This document shows positions 1 to 9,868 of a stretch of DNA of 64,000 nt, piece after piece (the first letter of the stretch is position 1; each line of letters starts with the position of its first letter). A program made the position numbers and the translations under genes. This stretch comes from Yamagishiella unicocca (Eukaryota; Chlorophyta; Chlorophyceae; Chlamydomonadales; Volvocaceae), in assembly GCA_003116995.1 (NCBI GenBank), contig BDSL01000177.1:49629-113628 (forward strand). The letters are read 5' to 3'. The notes beneath the pieces are model-generated. The model was not told the DNA's origin. It searched no databases and saw only the letters and a list, made by a program, of their open reading frames with translations.

Positions 1-1596
1 AGTGGCCCGGTGTCGCCCGACGACCTGTCTGCAGCGGTGGAGCTCTGCCAGGCGGCCTCCCCGTACTACAGCTTGGAGGTATGTTTGTGCGGGCCGTGAA
101 AGCGGAAGGGCCTCGCCCGTTACGTACACATGCTTGTAGCCGGCCAGGCGTGCATGTTCCAGATTACCTGGGTTAATTCATGGTCTCCCCCGCGTTGTCG
201 TGCGCAGGACGAGCTGGAGGAGCGTCTGCAGGAGCTGCTGGCGGGCTACCTGGGCATGCCCATCTTCAAGGGGCGGCCGCGGCCAAGCAGCCGCATGAAG
301 ACGGACGGCCTCATCGTCGCGGACAGTCGCGTGCCGGCTTCTAACTGGCTCCTCTGCGCCGTCCTCGAGTTGAAGCTGGGCCTGGGTTCGAAGGGGGATA
401 GCTCCTTCCAGGGCGCCGCCTACTACGGCGTCTTCTGGGAGGCACGACGCACCTCCGCCTTCTACCACCGCACCTGCTGCCCCGCATTGCTGCTGGAGGT
501 GGTGGGCCCCCTCCTGCGGGTGTCGGCACTGTACTGGCTCGGCAACGTGACGACGCGCCCCCTGACCCCGCTCATGAACCTCCTGTGGTTCTCGGACGAC
601 CCCGATCACATGATCGCCCTGGCCAGGACTCTGGCGGCGATCAAGGCGACGCTCGCACAGCTGCGGGACTTCTACTTGGCGCCGCCGTCGGCGCTTGGGC
701 CAGGAGGTCCGGCTCCCCGCCCGCCACATCTGCTGGAGGCCATGCCGTACCCGCTGGCGGACTACCAGCGGGTGAAACGGCTCTTCACCGGCCGGCTCGT
801 CTACACCGCCGTATTGCCCAGCGACGGCCAGCGAGTGCTGGTGCGCTTCGCCAAGCGCTACGGCGAGCAGGCTCACCGTGCCTGGGCGAGCCACGGGCTG
901 GCGCCGAAGCTGCACAGAGTCGTGGAGCTGCCCGGCAACTGGTTGCTGGTCGAGATGGAGCTGCTGGGCTCTGACGAGGGGTGGGTCGAGATGGCGTGCT
1001 GGCCTGGGCCGGACGCCAGCACCGTGGTTGACGCGGTGCAGGCGGCCCTGCAGCAGGCGCACCAGGCGCAGGACGGCACCGTGGGGCGGGTCTTCGCTCA
1101 CGGCGACATGCGGGTCCAGAACATCATGATACGCGAGGCCGCTCCGGGCTCTGGCTCAGCGTACGACGTCAAGTTCGTTGACTTCGAGTTTGCCGGTGCG
1201 GAAGGTGAAGCAGCCTACCCGCCGTACCTCAACAAGGCGGTCGTGTGGCCCCCAGGTGTGGCGTTTGGGGAGCCGGTGCGCCAGCAGCACGACAGCGAGC
1301 TGCTGGCAACCAATTGCGCGCAGCTGCTGCAGGCAATTGCACGAGGCCGCTCCACGGCGGGACCCGACCCGCCGGCGGCGGCGGCTGGCGGCACCTCTGT
1401 CGCTGCCGTCGCACCTCCACCTGCTCTGTCGCCACGTGGCAGCAACGTTCACGGCAGCAGGGGGCGCAGCAATGTTTGTGGCAGCAGCGGCCTCGGGCGG
1501 TCAGCGCACGTGCAGCAGCTGCCGCGGTTCGCCCACATTCCCCGCCTCCACGCACCTTTGCTGCCGCCGCCTGCCCTTCGAAGGGTGTTGGTGTGA
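1..1596 (+). CDS. CR-like nuclease-kinase fusion, 3' exons (copy 1, cut by window edge)
   Basis: Two exons are visible: 1-78, then 208-1596 after a GTATGT...GCAG intron. The first encodes the segment ending in SPYYSLE; the second encodes about 462 residues and ends in TGA. A PD-(D/E)xK-like core is readable near the start of exon 2: KTDGLIV (Asp), LELKLGLG (Glu-x-Lys) and QGAAYYGVFW (Gln helix). It is followed by a kinase-like half with VLVRFAKRYG, HGDMRVQNIM (HxD...N catalytic-loop pattern) and VKFVDFEFAG (DFE in place of DFG). Nuclease-kinase fusions of this kind are known among Crinkler/RHS-type effectors. The tail after about 1340 is Pro/Ala/Gly-rich and low complexity. The gene is almost identical to the complete copy at 26266-29029, with a few substitutions (LGMP versus LVMP, GNVTT versus SNVTA). 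Its N-module lies outside the window. The role is inferred from motifs only. Confidence 0.7.
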
Positions 1597-2532
1597 GGGC
1601 CGCCCATCGGATGGGCAAGGTTTCCCAGTTCCAGGAACTACGCGTCTCAATCGCACCATAATAATCTTGGTAACCCTTTATTTTTGATTGGAATAATTTA
1701 CGACCGTTAGGGTAAAGGTCTCGGATGGTGTCTCAAGGGGTCTCACACCACCTCTTTAGATTATCATAGCACTCGTCTTTCCAAGTAGCACAAAGCCCAT
1801 CGCACCATGGAGGACTGGTCGGACAGGCTGCTAAGGCTAGAGCTGCCCGACGAAGACAAGGCGCGCGTTCGAGTACTGCTCCTGGAAAAGCAGTCGTCCG
1901 ACAGGCCGCTGTACTTCGCTGGCAGCGATAAGCAGGCATTGGAGGCCTTAAGCAGCTGCTGCAGCTGCATGGTGAGGCCGGGACTACCAGATTCAACGCG
2001 ACCTACGTTGCATTTAGGCCTCAATGCGCAGCAGCTGCCGGCCCTATCGCTTACAGTTGTGGCTGTGCGTGAGCGCACGTGCGGACAAGTGGTCCCCTGC
2101 AGCTTGTGCCTGCCTTTGAATGGGGAACTGCGGTAGCAGGATCGGCGATAGCCCTCACCCACCCGCACGCCGCACCGCCTACGGCTGTTCCCTGTGAGAT
2201 GCGCATGTAGCTAGCATGGGCGTAATGCATCCCGCGTGAAGCCGCCCTCTTAGCGTTGCGCCCAACCCAGTTGCGATCGCAGGGGCTCACCCAGGCACCT
2301 CGACGTTGTTGTGGTGCACATTCGTCTTGGTTTGCGATACTGGAAGCGCCCTGGGTCGACATGCCCTGGTGCTCGAAACGCACACCCCACCTCCGCTGCG
2401 TGTCAGCACTCCTCGCGCCCAACCCCGCACCCCACCCCACACACCAGACCGCATCGAGCGCGTGAAGCTTCACGCTTAAGCGACATGCAACTTAACCTGC
2501 ATGTGCCCCACGGCCGTTCCCACGCCGTGCAG

Positions 2533-2574
2533 GCGCGGCCGCAGGGCCGGGCTCTGCCAGCACGGCAGCTGGCG
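2533..2574 (+). other. 42-nt linker micro-exon c (copy 1)
   Basis: It is bounded by gccgtgcAG before and GTGAGT after. Read in phase 1 it encodes an Ala/Gly-rich linker (AAAGPGS-like). It has the same length and splice context as the exons at 2853-2894 and 26842-26883. The copy-2 equivalent at 30580-30621 has lost the acceptor AG. Confidence 0.5.
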
Positions 2575-2852
2575 GTGAGTTTCTGTTGATTGGTTGTTGG
2601 TTGATCGGCATGCCATGTGTGGGTGTGTGAGTGTGTGACTGTTAAAATTAAAACGTCCCACTACACGTTTAATACCCAATGCATGCGATAAACCAGACCC
2701 TGTGAGCAGGATTGAATGGGCAGGGGCAGGAGGACCTGGAGTGAAGGAGCTGCCGCTCATGTAGCTGCATTCGTCATTACCAGTCTCAACTAACCTGCAT
2801 GCGTCAACTAACCTGCATGCGTGCGCCCCCTGGCTGCGCCCACGTCATGCAG

Positions 2853-2894
2853 CCGCGGCGGCTGGCCCAGGACCGGAGAGTGCGGCAATTGCGG
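2853..2894 (+). other. 42-nt linker micro-exon b (copy 1)
   Basis: It is bounded by gtcatgcAG and GTGAGT. Phase-1 reading gives AAAAGPGPESAAIA; phase-0 reading would give an Arg/Leu-rich helix starting PRRLAQDRR. The phase-1 reading resembles the other micro-exons more closely. Confidence 0.5.
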
Positions 2895-3659
2895 GTGAGT
2901 CCGTGCTTGACTGGTGTATGCGTTGCACCTGGATCTCGGTGAACTCCGCGCTCGTGGCTCTGGTTGCCGAAACGGGTCCTGCGTCGGTCGGTGATGTTCG
3001 TGCAAACTCGCACGTCGTACCATGTGAGCTACGGCTGCTTCTTACTTAGCATGAGGCGACTGCACTGCCCACACCCATTAGCATCGTCGGATGCGCCAAT
3101 CTTGTTGCTATTGGAGACGGGATCTGGCCGGCGCGGTTAGCCTCGTCGCTGCTGTGCCTGTTGCTGTTGCCATTATGTAGGTGAGTGCAAGCTGTTGGTA
3201 AGGTTCCTGCCCTCTACTGCTCAGCTTTGCCTTTTACCGATGCATGTGGTGCAGGTGGTGGCTGGGCGATTTCGGCTCCACGGTTCGCACGGGCTCGCCG
3301 GTGACATCCACCACGTCCTGGTTTGCCCCCGGCAAGCTCCTGGACCTCCCTGCGAAGCCGGAGTACGACTGGTGAGCTGGACTCCAACGGGATGTGGTGA
3401 CAGTTTGCTTGCTTGCGCGTGCGCTTGGCTATGCGTCCGTTCTGCAGTCAACATGAGCTCCTCCTCCTGCCCCAGGCACATGCTTGCCGTGGCGCTGGTG
3501 CGCGAGATGAACCGGAACAACTGGAGAGGGCTGCTGGTCGAGGACGGCTGTACGCCCGCGAAGAAGCTGATCGCGGCGGTGAAAGAGCTGCGCGGGCGCG
3601 AGCGCTGCAAAGAGCTGGCCTGGGTCCTGGACGAGCTGCTTCAGAGGGCAGGGTATTAG

Positions 3660-4130
3660 GCGACGCTGCCATGAGGCCGAGCGTGCGAGGCCCGGAGCTG
3701 AGGGTGCGGTGGCCGCGCAGACCCAGGGAAGCGTGCGTGGAGGTCACACAACAAGGTGGTGGCGCTGGTTTGGTTGCGTGGCTTCGCTGGGGGTGGCAGT
3801 GCGTCTCCTGTACTCGTGTTGTCAGAGGCGAATGTGTGAGAAGCCGTGTAGGGCTCCAGCGCGGGGCAAACGTGCTGAGACGGACGATGCACGCCCTGAA
3901 CGGCACGGGCGCTGCTCCGCGGGGCTGTGGTGTCGCGCGCCTGCACCACCCAGCAACAGGTCGAGAAGTGCTACACCTGGTGTCCGTGACAGCCGAAGAC
4001 TGCTGTGGGGCGTGGCATGCATGCCAAACAACTTGGTTGGACTATCGGAAACCTATGGACGCAGGGGGTAGGGGGGGACCCGCATCGATTAACTCTCCCA
4101 CCTAGCACAGGACCCAGCTAGTGATATACC
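3660..4130. other. Kinase 3' flank, no gene seen
   Basis: This is the downstream flank of the kinase copy, duplicated at 33091-33560 with few changes. Open frames exist on both strands but none has splice or motif support. Confidence 0.5.
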
Positions 4131-5563
4131 GTGTCGTACATCATACTGACAGATCAGGACGTGGGTACGGCAGGTCAGCTCGTGAGATTCCCTCCAGGAG
4201 CCGCCCTGCAGAATGGCAGCATCGCCTGCCCGGTGCCCCCCCAGCTCGCCACCTTCAACAACTGGGCCCTGTGCGGCGGCGTGCCCGAGGGACTCGACCC
4301 CCGCAGCTTGAGGTACGGCACATGTACGGCATATGTACGACCACCGCACCCCGGAGCGCCATGGAGGCGGGCGGGAAGGTCCGGGTGGGTCTGCAGCTGT
4401 ACGGCATTTCCGCTGCCCTGACCCCTCGAGTGTGACCCAGTTGGCCCCTGCCCTGCCCCTAGGGGCGATACCCGCGTTGCTAACCGTGACTGCTAGACGC
4501 GCCTGATTGTAACTTATTTCCGTTGCCGCAACAGATCTGAGCTCACCCACAACACCAACCTATGGGTGGCCAAGGCCAAAGGCATGTCGGGAGGGCTGCT
4601 CAAGCTGGAGGGGGTCAGCGGCATCCTGGACCCAGCCGACCCGCCGGACAAGTACTTCCGTAAGACGGACCTGGGTGGCGCGGAAGAGAGGGCATTGCTT
4701 CCAGGCGCTTCCAGGCATTCGCATGCTTGCTTGCCTGCACCCGTTCCGCGGCTGCTGCTGCTGCGCCCACTGCTGGCACCGTGTGGTGGGGGCACCGTGT
4801 AGCGCTGGTCCGGCTAAAAGGGGCGGCAGGGGGGTAGTGAGGAGACCTGGCACAGGGGGGTAGTGAGGAGACCTGGCGCAGGGGGTGGAAGGCAGGCGGG
4901 GAGGGCAGGCGGGGGCGGAGCGAGGAGACGCAGTCGTCAGTCGTAGGGCTGGAGTGAGGGAGAGGCAGATGAGGAGACAGTGCGGAGGAAGAGGGAGCGC
5001 CACGTGGCCCCATCGTGTGCATCCTGTCTCGGAAGCCTCCACCCCCACCCCCAAACCTACCATCTGTTCTATACGGTGTTCTTCGCATCCACGGGTCTTC
5101 CTTGCAACCCCCACCCCACCCAAGACCCCCCCACCCCGTCACCCCCTTGCAGAAACCAACAGCAGGGATCACGGAATGGGCAGTCGGGTTTGCGCCCACG
5201 TGGACGCCGAGTGGCAGGTACGGGGCCGGTCGTACATTATTTACGTCGTACGATGACAAAGCACACACACATCGGCGCTTTGTTTTTCCCCCGTGGACGC
5301 GACCATGTGCTCGCGCACACAGAGGTCTGGGGCGGGCCCGGGAGCAGCTCATCGCACTGCTCCCGGGGAGCAGCTCACCACTGCGCATGTTTGTGTTCTC
5401 ACACCACGACTGGCTCCTGACCGTAGCGCCACAGCCCTACTGCCAGGCTCGCATTTGGTTCCGGAAGCGCAGCACGCAGGGCATGTCGTACTTATCCGCA
5501 CCATGAACGTCCTGCGCTCCCCTCTTGGACACTCAAGAACCCCGCTGCCGCTGTGCTGCTGAC
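4131..5563 (+). CDS. Unrecognised multi-exon gene, 5' part
   Basis: Successive exons join with matching phases. An exon ends at about 4311 (SYIILTDQDVG... to DPRSL, donor AG/GTACGG, phase 2). The next starts at about 4533 after caacag (SELTHNTNLWVAKAKGM...) and ends near 4671 in phase 1. The next starts after cttgcag at about 5153 (TNSRDHGMGSRVCAHVDAEWQ) and ends at 5217 before GTACGG. A last open stretch (5322-5563) contains HVCVLTPRLAPDRS and HVVLIRTMNV. I recognise no family. The first exon has no clear ATG; the reading opens at GTG 4131, so an upstream exon is likely. This first exon is duplicated in truncated form at 33561-33866. The retroelement at 5691 lies just downstream. Confidence 0.35.
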
Positions 5564-5629
5564 CGTCGAATGCCGCTGCTGCTGCCGCGGTTGCTACTGC
5601 GGTCGCTGCCGCTGCGCTGCCCTCGCAGG

Positions 5630-5690
5630 TCAAGCATCGCTGCAGGTGCACCAACATGGCGGTGTGCGGAAAGGAGGAGGCGGCAGCGCT
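5630..5690 (+). pseudogene. Host exon, left part, split by LTR element 1
   Basis: After ccctcgcAG an open frame runs to ...GKEEAAA at the element's edge and resumes after it at 12531 to a TGA at 12582-12584 (...KGDIAQSYVLP). Counting the 5-bp target duplication only once, the frame is continuous across the empty site, so the element appears to have landed in a coding exon. The parent gene is not recognised; it may be the gene at 4131-5563. Confidence 0.45.
5686..5690. repeat. Target-site duplication of LTR element 1 (left)
   Basis: gcgct, repeated exactly at 12531-12535 next to the other LTR. Confidence 0.9.
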
Positions 5691-6250
5691 TGTTGTAGAC
5701 GGCTGCTCACTAGAAGAAGCAACGTCTAAACGCCCAGGAGTCGAAGGACACTCCTGTTCCAAATCAATGGGATCGTTAGGGGATCCGGTTCCGAAAAGCA
5801 CGTCCATAGACTAAAGTCCAGTGAGGTGGTAATGATAATTACCGATTGGGCGTAGCCATGACTATTTATAGTCAACCATGAAGCTCATGGAAAGCCAACC
5901 GGCGAGGTGACCTTTGATATCTCGGGTTAGTCGCTTCAGCATCCCGAGGCAGCCGTACAGAAGTGGCTGCTCGTGTAACGTCGGCCCTTTACTCCAATCG
6001 GTGGAAGGCGTACAGCCATTTACCAGTGATGTTCGGTGACAGCCGGACATCACGACTCAAGCAATCATGCTTGCGTCCCAACCTAGGCGCTCACGCTAGG
6101 TTCTCGACCTACTGACAATGTAGTATCGTATTATCATCAGATAATGGTATGTTGTGTACGAATCATCGCACAAGGTCGGACTCTTCAGAGAACGCCGAAG
6201 GGCTATAGTGCGAGCGTACGGGTGCGTCCACTCGTAGCGCTACTACAACA
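5691..6250 (-). repeat. 3' LTR of element 1
   Basis: 560 bp, TGTTGTAG...CTACAACA ends, one mismatch to 11971-12530. It is downstream in the element's minus-strand orientation. Confidence 0.95.
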
Positions 6251-6264
6251 ATTGCCCCCCCTTT
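6251..6264 (-). other. Polypurine tract of element 1
   Basis: On the minus strand AAAGGGGGGGCAAT directly abuts the 3' LTR, the expected site of plus-strand priming. Confidence 0.8.
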
Positions 6265-9200
6265 AGGAAGTTGCGTCCTCGCGACTTCGCTGATGAACAG
6301 CTTCTAACTCAGAAGACATGTCCGGGGTAAAGTTGGATTCCGGTTCCCAACTGTTATGTTCGGAATCGTATCCGCGCCACTTGACGAGATATTCGTTCAC
6401 GAATTTCTTTTTACCAACTTTTCGTCGACGGTAATCCAAGATACGCTCAATTGGAAAGTACCCATCGATGTCAGCAGGTTGCCAGTCGGACAACTGCTCA
6501 AGCTGTAAAGGTTGAAATGACCCGTCTGCGCGATAGGGTTTCACCAAGCTCACATGAAACACATTGTGGAACTTGAGATGACTGGGTAGATTCAGTTGCA
6601 CAGCAGCTGAGCCAATCATACGTTCAACCGCAAACGGCCCGATCCACCGGGGTTGCATTTTGCGCGAGCCTTCGGCTTGTCGCGTCAAATTCTTTGTACT
6701 CAACAAAACGAGTTGCTGCGGTTCAAACGTTGAACCAACATGCGACTTATTGTAGTACGCAGAGGTGCGGTCTTGTGCGGCCTTCAGGCAACGCTTTGCA
6801 TCAGCTAACCGCTGCTCGAGATTTTGGGCATAAGCTTTGGCAGCTGGAACGGTCACGTCCAGTTCCTGAACCAGTGGGGTTCTAGGATGCCATCCGTAAT
6901 TCAAGAAGAACGGTGTCTGACCCGTCGAGCGGTTTACTGCGTTGTTGGTAGCAAACTCTGCCAGACCCAACGAGGCATCCCACGACTTGGGTGCGGTATC
7001 GCAGTAGTTGCGCAGCATATCACCCAGCACACGGTTCATGACTTCCGTTTGACCATCGGTCTGGGGGTGAGAAGCTGTGGATAGGTTAGCCCTCAGGTCG
7101 ACCATCCGTGCAAGGTGTTGCCAAAATTTGCCAGCGAATTGCGGTCCGCGATCCGACACTGTCGTTCTTGGCAGGCCATGTAACCTAACCACGTTCTGGA
7201 AGAACAACTCCGCGGTCTGCTCAGCAGTAACCGTTTTAGTGGTTGGTACAAAATGAGCCATTTTGGTCAACCGGTCAACGAATACCAACACAGTATCGTA
7301 GCCCTGTTTTGTGCGTGGCAAACTGGTCACAAAGTCCATCGACACGGCCTCCCAGGGCATGTCGGGAATAGGAAGTGGTTGTAACAAACCAGGCTGCTTC
7401 CCTGACCGAGCTTTGTTACGTTGGCACTGTTCACAGCCCGCTACGTAAGCTTCCACGTCCGCAGCCAGACTAGGCCACCAATGGGACCGCTGTACCAACT
7501 CTGTTGTACGCGTTTTCCCAGGATGTCCGGCCATGGGACCCCCATGACATCGGGACACCAGCTCCTTCCGTAACTGTCCATCGTCAGGGACAACCACCCT
7601 TTTGCGGCCATCAGGCATCGCCTTCAACCAGTACCCATCCGAATGACGTTCGAGAAGGTCGGTGTTTAGTGGGTTACGGAACCACGGGTCCTTCACGTAT
7701 CCTGCTAGGATGCGAGACCGGAGCGATCCCTGACTTTGAGAGCGTGTGGCCGCATTCAGCGCCGGGTTGCGACTCAGCGCATCCGCCACGTTGAGCTTAC
7801 CAGCTCGGTGTTCCCACGACAGGTGGAACCGCGACAGAAACTCAAGCCAACGGGCTTGTCGCCTGCTCAAAGTAGGTTGCGTATTGAGGTACACTAGAGG
7901 GTGGTGATCCGTCACCATCCGCACATCATGCGGCCCTTCCAGGTAGCATCGCCACTCCCGCAGGGCGTGGATTACACCAAGTAACTCCTGTTCGCCAGTT
8001 GTGTAATTCACTTCGGCCGGGGTGAACTTTTTGCTCGTGAACGCAATAGGCTTCCCGCCTTGCAGTAGCACAGCACCCGTACCGCGTAGCGAAGCGTCGG
8101 TCACGACCTCGAATGTAAAGGGTTGTGTCATGTCAGGATAGCGAAGGAGCACGTCGTCCGCTAATACGTTCTTGACACGCACGAACGCCTCACGCCTTTC
8201 GGGCGTCCACTCCTCGGGACGACAGCTTGCGTCCCCGCGCAGCATGTCTGTCAAAGGGGCCGAAATAGCCGCATAGGCTCTTATAAACTTTCGGAAATAG
8301 TTCGTAAGACCGAGGAACTGCCTTAACTCCGTGGCAGATTTTGGTAAAGGCCAGTCGCGTACGACGCTGACTTTCTTCGGATCCATTCGCACGCCATCAG
8401 CGCTAACGATATGGCCCAAATATTCGAGTTCACTCTGTGCCCAATGACACTTTGAGGCCTTTGCGTGAAACTTCTGTTTCCGCAGCACTTCGAGAGTCAT
8501 CTCAAGATGCTTTAGGTGTTCTTCACGATCACGCGAATACACGAGGATATCATCCAAGTAAACCACTACGAATCGACCGATGTAGGGTTCAAAGATGCGG
8601 TTCATAACGGCCTGGAACGTGGCCGGAGCGTTCGATAAACCAAACGGCAGTACAACGTACTCGTAATGGCCCATGGGTGTCCGGAACGCGGTTTGCGGCA
8701 CATCCTCTGCTCGAATTTTTATCTGATTATATTCACTTGTCCCTACTGCGCTTAAGGAGGGTACACTCATGTCCGCTCGCTTACGGTTCACCGTGCGCAA
8801 GATGGCGTCAGCCCGTCTCAACGGCCTAACCATCAGCATCTGCGCCCCTTTTCGCAGCATGCTCTTAGCTTGCTTACGACTGACCGCACGTACCTCAGAC
8901 TGCGCAGTCATAGCAGCTATCACGTGGTGAACCTCCCGTACGGTTTGCGCTTCGGGGGCTCTACCAACCGTGTAGTTCATTCGGTATCGCAGGGACTTCT
9001 TTCGAAAGGTCACTTCATGCCTTAGGAAGTCTAGCTGGGCACCGTAGTGTTCCAACGTGTGAGACTCGACGATCACGTCTGTTGCCGCCGTCAGGTCGGA
9101 CAACACGAGGGCTCTAACCTGCATACGAATAGGCCCAAGCTTCAGCCTGATCAGAGCCTGACCTAAAACGGGACAACTGCCACCGTCGGCCAATCCCACC

Positions 9201-9817
9201 TGCGTATAGGGCGCAGCCCCAACCTTCAGGCCGAGATTTTTCACCAAGTGTTGCGCAATAAAATTGGGCCCTGCCCCTGAGTCCAACAGAACGCTGACAG
9301 ACTGGCCACTGGCCGTTGCGATGACGTGAGGAGTACGGTCCTCAACCGTCGCACACACTGGTGTCTCAACTGTTCCGGGGGGATCATACCAGACAATCAT
9401 GTCGGAGGGAATACCGGGCATCAGCTGGCGTTCACCTTGTAATCCCGTTGCGTGGAAAAGCTGAGTTCCTTGCGAGTACCTTTTCAAGGGACGCATCCTA
9501 GCGAAAAGAGAGGCATCAGCACTGCTCGGCGCTAACACACACGCTGCGGTGTTGGGATGCATCAGCTTGCACGTCTCATAGTGTTGGAGGTACGGAACAA
9601 GGTTGGTAGCTGACGGAGCTAACCAAACGGTGTGACCACCTATGTCAGTTTGAGAGAAGGGATTTCCTGAGCAACTGTAAACGTTACAGACTGCTGCCGT
9701 GCCGCAATCAGCAGCCAAGGCATCCAGGGTGAACACACGGTTCATGCGCCGTTCCAAGTCGGCCAGCTCAGCTGCCGCAAACGCGCATCCCATTTCCCCG
9801 CGGACACCGCGTGACAT
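6263..9817 (-). CDS. pol: Pol polyprotein of LTR element 1, RT internally deleted
   Basis: 1184 residues from the ATG at 9817. Domains in order: aspartic protease with LLDSGAGPNFI (Asp near 179); a reverse transcriptase that starts abruptly at SEYNQIKI (near 361) and keeps the PFGLSNAPATF and YLDD (420-423) motifs; RNase H (VVTDASLRGTGAVLL, TTGEQELLGV, TDHHPLVYL); integrase with its HHCC zinc region (CHGGPMAGH...CEQCQ) and D,D,E residues (MDFVTSLP, VSDRGPQF, TDGQTEVMNR); and a C-terminal chromodomain (EYLVKWRGYDSEHNSWEPE). The RT fingers (KKDG, R.CVDYR) and motif A (SLDL) normally found before YxQI are absent, replaced by a short join after SVPSLSAVGT. One catalytic Asp is therefore missing. 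The frame is open upstream to the gag stop. Confidence 0.9.
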   Translation of the reverse strand: MSRGVRGEMGCAFAAAELADLERRMNRVFTLDALAADCGTAAVCNVYSCSGNPFSQTDIGGHTVWLAPSATNLVPYLQHYETCKLMHPNTAACVLAPSSADASLFARMRPLKRYSQGTQLFHATGLQGERQLMPGIPSDMIVWYDPPGTVETPVCATVEDRTPHVIATASGQSVSVLLDSGAGPNFIAQHLVKNLGLKVGAAPYTQVGLADGGSCPVLGQALIRLKLGPIRMQVRALVLSDLTAATDVIVESHTLEHYGAQLDFLRHEVTFRKKSLRYRMNYTVGRAPEAQTVREVHHVIAAMTAQSEVRAVSRKQAKSMLRKGAQMLMVRPLRRADAILRTVNRKRADMSVPSLSAVGTSEYNQIKIRAEDVPQTAFRTPMGHYEYVVLPFGLSNAPATFQAVMNRIFEPYIGRFVVVYLDDILVYSRDREEHLKHLEMTLEVLRKQKFHAKASKCHWAQSELEYLGHIVSADGVRMDPKKVSVVRDWPLPKSATELRQFLGLTNYFRKFIRAYAAISAPLTDMLRGDASCRPEEWTPERREAFVRVKNVLADDVLLRYPDMTQPFTFEVVTDASLRGTGAVLLQGGKPIAFTSKKFTPAEVNYTTGEQELLGVIHALREWRCYLEGPHDVRMVTDHHPLVYLNTQPTLSRRQARWLEFLSRFHLSWEHRAGKLNVADALSRNPALNAATRSQSQGSLRSRILAGYVKDPWFRNPLNTDLLERHSDGYWLKAMPDGRKRVVVPDDGQLRKELVSRCHGGPMAGHPGKTRTTELVQRSHWWPSLAADVEAYVAGCEQCQRNKARSGKQPGLLQPLPIPDMPWEAVSMDFVTSLPRTKQGYDTVLVFVDRLTKMAHFVPTTKTVTAEQTAELFFQNVVRLHGLPRTTVSDRGPQFAGKFWQHLARMVDLRANLSTASHPQTDGQTEVMNRVLGDMLRNYCDTAPKSWDASLGLAEFATNNAVNRSTGQTPFFLNYGWHPRTPLVQELDVTVPAAKAYAQNLEQRLADAKRCLKAAQDRTSAYYNKSHVGSTFEPQQLVLLSTKNLTRQAEGSRKMQPRWIGPFAVERMIGSAAVQLNLPSHLKFHNVFHVSLVKPYRADGSFQPLQLEQLSDWQPADIDGYFPIERILDYRRRKVGKKKFVNEYLVKWRGYDSEHNSWEPESNFTPDMSSELEAVHQRSREDATS

Positions 9818-9865
9818 AACAGACCCTGTTGGCTGGTGATCAATAGCGGCAACAGGAGGGAGTTC

Positions 9866-9868
9866 CTA
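9866..9868 (-). promoter_or_regulatory. In-frame amber codon between gag and pol (element 1)
   Basis: TAG followed by GAA CTC; the 16 codons between it and the pol ATG at 9817 contain no stop. Gag and pol are therefore in one frame interrupted by a single codon, as in retroviruses that use stop readthrough. Readthrough itself is inference. Confidence 0.6.

Larger units (their letters stand above)
1807..3659 (+). pseudogene. MEDW-module protein kinase, internally deleted (copy 1)
   Basis: The start is ATG in a gcaccATGG context and encodes MEDWSDRLLRLELPDED. Linker micro-exons lie at 2533-2574 and 2853-2894. Then the sequence jumps at about 3051 directly to what is the late kinase region in copy 2. 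The only kinase exons left are 3255-3371 (WWLGDFGS, the DFG segment, followed by a TSWFAPG activation-loop end) and 3476-3659 (C-lobe, ending ELLQRAGY, TAG). The N-lobe, the VVVK lysine and the HIDVKADN catalytic loop seen in the 29849-33090 copy are missing. The first exon also has one base fewer (ggccttaagcag) than the 43931 copy (gaccttgaagcag), which shifts its frame before the donor. A working kinase cannot be made from this copy. Confidence 0.75.
1..4414. repeat. Segmental duplication SD1, copy 1 (partner 27428-33866)
   Basis: This block matches 27428-33866 nearly base for base, covering nuclease-kinase, kinase and the 5' exon of an unknown gene. Copy 1 has two large deletions relative to copy 2: about 0.6 kb after the nuclease-kinase stop (copy 2 positions near 29038-29650) and about 1.38 kb inside the kinase (copy 2 near 31103-32483). 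Similarity ends at the shared CGGCATTTCCGCTG at about 4414 and 33866. Confidence 0.9.

Noticed and set aside
130..207. ATG at 130 as the start of the first gene
   Set aside because: 130-207 is intron: GTATGT donor at 79 and GCAG acceptor at 207, and the matching copy at 27512-27640 behaves the same.
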